From the NCBI GenBank assembly GCA_947461805.1, contig CANHMJ010000052.1:1-9507 (forward strand): 9,507 nt of DNA. The letters run 5' to 3'. This document shows positions 6,575-9,507 of the stretch, in pieces. The position numbers were made by a program, and so were the translations under genes. The stretch's first letter is position 1. Each line of letters begins with the position of its first letter. This DNA is from Burkholderiaceae bacterium. Its GTDB lineage: Bacteria; Pseudomonadota; Gammaproteobacteria; Burkholderiales; Burkholderiaceae. Under the pieces are notes generated by a model. That model worked only from the letters and a program-made list of their open reading frames with translations. It made no database searches and was not told the origin of the DNA.

Positions 6575-6607
6575 TAGAATAAATTTATAAATTGAATAGA
6601 ATAAATT
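6575..6607 (+). repeat. 11-bp direct repeat, 22 bp apart, abutting the start codon
   Basis: TAGAATAAATT occurs exactly at 6575-6585 and 6597-6607. The copies are offset by 22 bp, about two helical turns, and the second ends directly at the ATG of the membrane-protein gene at 6608. Each copy contains TAGAAT, a 5-of-6 match to the -10 consensus. Confidence 0.5.
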
Positions 6608-7183
6608 ATGGAAGACGTAAAAATATCCTCTAACCGCCCATCTTTTTTTTTGGTAGGCATGCTGGTTAGTGCGCTACTGTACAGTACCTTATTTTTTCTC
6701 AATGACTGGGTCACTGAGACCATTAAATATGATTTAGGCGTGAGCTGGATTTACTTGCCAGCAGGCCTGCGTTTGTTTCTCATTTTAATTTTTGGTTTGA
6801 CGGGTGCGATCGGCATTGCAGTTGCCTCATTTGCCATTTCTTACTATGGTGTTTTTCCGCCCGATCTAATTACCTGTATCGGTATTGGACTCATATCCGG
6901 GTTTGCGCCTTTATTGGCGAAGTGGGTTGTTGTTGCCAATGTCAATATCAGCAATGACCTTAGTAATTTAAGTCTGCAAAAAATTCTTTTCTGCGTGGTT
7001 ATATACGCTTTTATGAGTGCTGGATTGCATCAGTGGTGGTTTGTTTTACGCGACCTGGAATCGGGCAGCTTAAATCATTTTATGGTGATGCTGGTTGGTG
7101 ACATTGCAGGATCCATTTTGCTTATAGCTCTGATCAAATACGGCATTGATTTGCTAAAGCGCGACAAGCTTCGGCAGAATTAA
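6608..7183 (+). CDS. Integral membrane protein, stand-alone MASE1-like
   Basis: A 191-residue protein with about five hydrophobic helices (near 13-31, 54-79, 86-108, 126-147 and 157-178) and a short basic C-terminal tail. Two short patterns recall MASE1 membrane sensor domains: W-x-x-x-P-A-G in SWIYLPAGLRL (46-56), and GDIAGSILL in the last helix (164-172), where MASE1 proteins have GD-x-x-G. MASE1 normally precedes a kinase, GGDEF or EAL domain, but here nothing follows. The function is not known to me and the MASE1 link is low-confidence inference. No Shine-Dalgarno is visible at the ATG. A T9 run lies at 6643-6651 inside the gene. GC content, estimated from two sampled lines, is about 43-45%, seemingly a little below its neighbours. 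The 3' end shares TTAA with the end of trpC. Confidence 0.7.
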   Translation: MEDVKISSNRPSFFLVGMLVSALLYSTLFFLNDWVTETIKYDLGVSWIYLPAGLRLFLILIFGLTGAIGIAVASFAISYYGVFPPDLITCIGIGLISGFAPLLAKWVVVANVNISNDLSNLSLQKILFCVVIYAFMSAGLHQWWFVLRDLESGSLNHFMVMLVGDIAGSILLIALIKYGIDLLKRDKLRQN

Positions 7184-7983
7184 GAAAACAACTCAGCCAG
7201 TGCTACGCCGGGGTCGGGCGCCCGCATAAATACCTCACCCACCAGAAATGCATTGACGTGATGCTCTTGCATGCGAAGAACATCGGCGCGCTCAAGGATG
7301 CCGGATTCGGTCACGATGATCTTGTCGTCGCCAATGCTACTAAGTAGGTCGATGGTGGTATCCAGGGTGACCTCAAACGTCTTCAGGTTGCGGTTATTAA
7401 TACCCAGTAAGGGTGTTTTGAGCTGCAGTGCGGCCGCAAGCTCATCTGCATTGTGTACTTCAACCAAGACATCCATGCCAAGATCATGCGCGCATTGTTC
7501 GAGGTCACGCATGCGATCCAAATCCAGCGCAGCTGCAATGAGCAGAATGGCGTCTGCACCCATCGCGCGCGCTTCAACTACCTGATAGGCGTCAATCATA
7601 AAATCTTTGCGGAGTACTGGGAGGGTACAGGCTGCGCGCGCCGCTTTTAAAAATGCACTCGACCCCTGGAAATACTCGACATCGGTTAAGACTGAGAGGC
7701 AGGCAGCACCATGTTGCTCATAGCTTTTTGCAATCACTGCGGGCTCAAAGTCAGCACGCAAGACACCCTTGCTGGGACTGGCTTTTTTGATTTCAGCGAT
7801 GATGCCCGCATTGCCACTGGCAAGCTTACGCTTAATCGCATTCACGAATCCACGTGGCCTGAACAAAGGATCTTGACGCTGCGTTTCGATTTGATCACGC
7901 AATGCGTTGATTGGTATGGTGCTCAGGCCATGCGCAACTTCGGCACGCTTCGTTGCAATAATGCGCTCTAAGATATCGCTCAT
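7180..7983 (-). CDS. trpC: Indole-3-glycerol phosphate synthase
   Basis: A 267-residue TrpC of the single-domain type, not fused to TrpF. It converts CdRP (carboxyphenylaminodeoxyribulose phosphate) to indole-3-glycerol phosphate, the fourth step of tryptophan synthesis, in the cytoplasm. The beta/alpha-barrel active site is intact: EIKKASPSKG at 64-73 (Glu64, Lys66), the catalytic Lys126 in VLRKDF, Glu175 in LVEVHN, Asn196 in GINNRNLK and Ser227 in TESGI. The start overlaps the trpD stop by 4 bp (ATGA), indicating translational coupling within the trpG-trpD-trpC operon. The stop codon shares the palindrome TTAA with the stop of the convergent membrane-protein gene, so there is no room for a terminator between them. 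Confidence 0.97.
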   Translation of the reverse strand: MSDILERIIATKRAEVAHGLSTIPINALRDQIETQRQDPLFRPRGFVNAIKRKLASGNAGIIAEIKKASPSKGVLRADFEPAVIAKSYEQHGAACLSVLTDVEYFQGSSAFLKAARAACTLPVLRKDFMIDAYQVVEARAMGADAILLIAAALDLDRMRDLEQCAHDLGMDVLVEVHNADELAAALQLKTPLLGINNRNLKTFEVTLDTTIDLLSSIGDDKIIVTESGILERADVLRMQEHHVNAFLVGEVFMRAPDPGVALAELFS

Positions 7984-9008
7984 GATTTCGCTTGCGTCGC
8001 CGCTATAAACTGCTCTAGGGTGTTGCGTGCAGCGCCACTTACGATAGCCGCTTTAGCCATCGCAATTCCGGCAGCAATGTCCGGTACGAGATCAGCAACG
8101 TAGAGTGTGGCACCGGCATTAAGGCAAACAATATCGCTCGCAGGACCTGCCTCACCGCTAAGAACGCGCAACACAATCTGTTTGGACTCTTCGGCATTGG
8201 TTACCTGAAAACCGCTAGTGGGTGCTGTGCTTAAACCAAAATCACGGGGATGAATCTCATATTCACTAACCTGCCCATTTTTGAGTTCACCGATGAGTGT
8301 GGGGCCTTCGAGGGAAATTTCATCAAGGCCATCACGGCCGAACACGACCATGGCATGGTCCATTCCAAGCGACTGCAATACACGTACCTGAATACCAACC
8401 AACTCCGCATTAAACACGCCCATCAGAATGTGTTTTGCATTGGCCGGATTGGTCAGTGGTCCCAAAATATTAAAAATGGTGCGAACCCCAAGCTCTCTGC
8501 GAATAGGCACCACGTTCTTCATTGCGGGGTGGTGGTTGGGGGCAAACATAAAGCCCACACCCAGCGTTGAAATACTTTCTGCAACACGCTCTGGACTGAC
8601 GTTGAGATTGACGCCTAGGGCTTCTAAGACATCAGCGCTGCCAGACTTGCTACTCACGCTGCGATTACCATGCTTGGCAATTTTGGCGCCAGCGGCTGCT
8701 GCTACAAACATCGCAGCGGTTGAAATATTAAAGGTATGCGCACCATCACCGCCGGTGCCAACGACATCGACTAAATGGCGTGTGTCATTTACGTGGACCG
8801 GAGTAGCAAACTCGCGCATGACTTGTGCTGCGGCTGCGATTTCACCGACAGTTTCTTTTTTGGTTCGTAATGCGACTAAAAAAGCGGCGACCAGGGTCGG
8901 TGGAATATCACCGCTCATGATGTGGCGCATCATGGCCGTCATGTCGTCGTGACTCAGTTCACGGCCTTCAATGCAGCATTGCAGGGCTTCGGATGGTGAA
9001 ATCGGCAT
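7980..9008 (-). CDS. trpD: Anthranilate phosphoribosyltransferase
   Basis: A 342-residue TrpD, the normal length. It joins anthranilate to PRPP to give phosphoribosyl-anthranilate, the second step of tryptophan synthesis. Family motifs are intact: GTGGDGAHTFNIST starting at residue 84 (PRPP-binding glycine loop), KHGNRSVSSKSGSAD at 112-126 and LDEIS with the metal-binding DE pair at 229-230. The ATG at 9008 gives the standard N-terminal helical domain; only a weak purine-rich stretch lies upstream. It sits 3 bp after the trpG stop and overlaps trpC by ATGA, so the three genes are almost certainly co-transcribed. A large antisense open frame over this gene is only a shadow. Confidence 0.98.
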   Translation of the reverse strand: MPISPSEALQCCIEGRELSHDDMTAMMRHIMSGDIPPTLVAAFLVALRTKKETVGEIAAAAQVMREFATPVHVNDTRHLVDVVGTGGDGAHTFNISTAAMFVAAAAGAKIAKHGNRSVSSKSGSADVLEALGVNLNVSPERVAESISTLGVGFMFAPNHHPAMKNVVPIRRELGVRTIFNILGPLTNPANAKHILMGVFNAELVGIQVRVLQSLGMDHAMVVFGRDGLDEISLEGPTLIGELKNGQVSEYEIHPRDFGLSTAPTSGFQVTNAEESKQIVLRVLSGEAGPASDIVCLNAGATLYVADLVPDIAAGIAMAKAAIVSGAARNTLEQFIAATQAKS

Positions 9009-9011
9009 GGC

Positions 9012-9507
9012 TTAATGCGCCTTTAATTGCAGGAAGTTTTTGAGAAGGGCGTGGCCTTGCTCAGACAAAATGGATTCCGGATGGAACTGAACGCCCTCGA
9101 TCGGTAGCGCACGGTGCCGTACACCCATGATTTCACCGTCGGCGGACTGCGCTGTAATCTCTAAGCACGCCGGAATGGTGTTGCGGTCAATCGCCAGCGA
9201 GTGATAGCGCGTTACCGTAAATGGACTCGGAAGATCTTGAAATACCCCAACACCGTTATGTGTAATAGCATCGGTTTTGCCGTGCATGACCTTTTGCGCG
9301 CGAACGATATCACCGCCGAACGCTTCACCAATCGCTTGATGGCCAAGGCAGACTCCCAAAATAGGTACTTTGCCAGCAAAGTGCTTAATCACGTCAACTG
9401 AAATGCCGGCCTCGCTTGGGCTGCAGGGCCCTGGTGAAATACAAATGCGATCCGGTTTGAGTGCCTCAATCTGCGCAAGGGTGATTTCATCATTGCGATA
9501 CACGCGA
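9012..9507 (-). CDS. trpG: Anthranilate synthase glutamine amidotransferase subunit, 5' end missing
   Basis: The gene enters from the right edge; the first roughly 27 residues are outside the window. About 164 codons plus the stop are visible. The readable product begins RVYRNDEITLAQIE, an internal part of TrpG, so the GTG codon at 9503-9501 is Val and not a start. The class-I glutamine amidotransferase triad is visible: the nucleophile Cys in GVCLGHQ and the HPES motif near the end (GVQFHPESILSEQG), with ISPGPCSP as the oxyanion-side loop. It supplies ammonia from glutamine to TrpE, which is expected upstream, beyond the window. In some bacteria TrpG also serves as PabA in folate synthesis. 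It lies 3 bp from trpD on the same strand. Confidence 0.97.
   Translation of the reverse strand, partial: RVYRNDEITLAQIEALKPDRICISPGPCSPSEAGISVDVIKHFAGKVPILGVCLGHQAIGEAFGGDIVRAQKVMHGKTDAITHNGVGVFQDLPSPFTVTRYHSLAIDRNTIPACLEITAQSADGEIMGVRHRALPIEGVQFHPESILSEQGHALLKNFLQLKAH

Larger units (their letters stand above)
6485..6607. promoter_or_regulatory. AT-rich divergent control region with palindromes and repeats
   Basis: This is the non-coding stretch between the winged-helix gene and the membrane-protein gene. In 6481-6600 only 27 of 120 bases are G or C, far below the flanks. It holds a 15-bp palindrome (6505-6519), a 10-bp palindrome GGTGTACACC (6538-6547), a further AATTGAA half-site (6590-6596) and an 11-bp direct repeat (6575-6585 and 6597-6607). 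TAGAAT within each repeat copy could serve as a -10 element for the plus-strand gene. The layout is typical of an intergenic operator region, but no site has been proven. Confidence 0.55.

Noticed and set aside
8428..8952. Long antisense open frame (174 codons) over trpD
   Set aside because: The opposite strand encodes an intact TrpD with all motifs. The antisense translation has no recognisable domain and is explained by codon bias of trpD.
9501..9503. GTG as the start of trpG
   Set aside because: The frame stays open to the window edge and the preceding codon encodes Arg, matching the internal VRVYRNDE stretch of TrpG. The gene is cut by the window and not short.

Overview
The window looks like a piece of a compact betaproteobacterial chromosome. 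The trpG-trpD-trpC cluster, the ubiH-family/dsbC pair, an M61 glycyl-aminopeptidase-like protein and the wording of the proteins suggest Burkholderiales, most likely a Polynucleobacter-like freshwater bacterium. That assignment is inferred from protein flavour and very tight packing and was not tested by a search. Ten genes are complete and two (hemA at the left edge, trpG at the right edge) are cut by the window. No rRNA, tRNA, insertion sequence, CRISPR array or prophage was seen.

Layout, left to right. (1) The 5' end of hemA on the minus strand (first step of tetrapyrrole synthesis) is divergent from a small GlsB/YeaQ-type membrane protein on the plus strand. That gene's 3' end overlaps ung. 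(2) A minus-strand block at 346-4983 reads, in transcription order, UbiH-family FAD hydroxylase, dsbC, M61 peptidase, ung. It is tightly spaced, with an ATGA overlap between the first two, and is probably one operon. (3) ychF on the plus strand is divergent from that operon across 40 bp. (4) A small accessory-looking island at 6125-7183 holds a MarR-like winged-helix protein (minus) and a five-helix integral membrane protein resembling a stand-alone MASE1 sensor domain (plus). They are divergent across a very AT-rich, repeat-laden 123-bp region. (5) The tryptophan genes trpG, trpD and trpC lie on the minus strand, with trpC and trpD overlapping by ATGA.

The housekeeping genes cover tryptophan synthesis, quinone and haem synthesis, periplasmic disulfide isomerisation, uracil-DNA repair and ribosome-associated nucleotide hydrolysis. 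They share no single pathway. All three convergent junctions overlap or nearly touch (27-bp overlap, 6-bp gap, 4-bp overlap), and no classical intrinsic terminator was seen anywhere. Several starts (hemA, ychF, the ubiH-family gene and the membrane gene) have a -10-like hexamer only 5-8 nt upstream of the start codon, which would give leaderless or nearly leaderless mRNAs.

The least ordinary part is the regulator/membrane-protein pair with its palindromes and an 11-bp direct repeat. It is the best candidate here for something undescribed, but its function is inference only.
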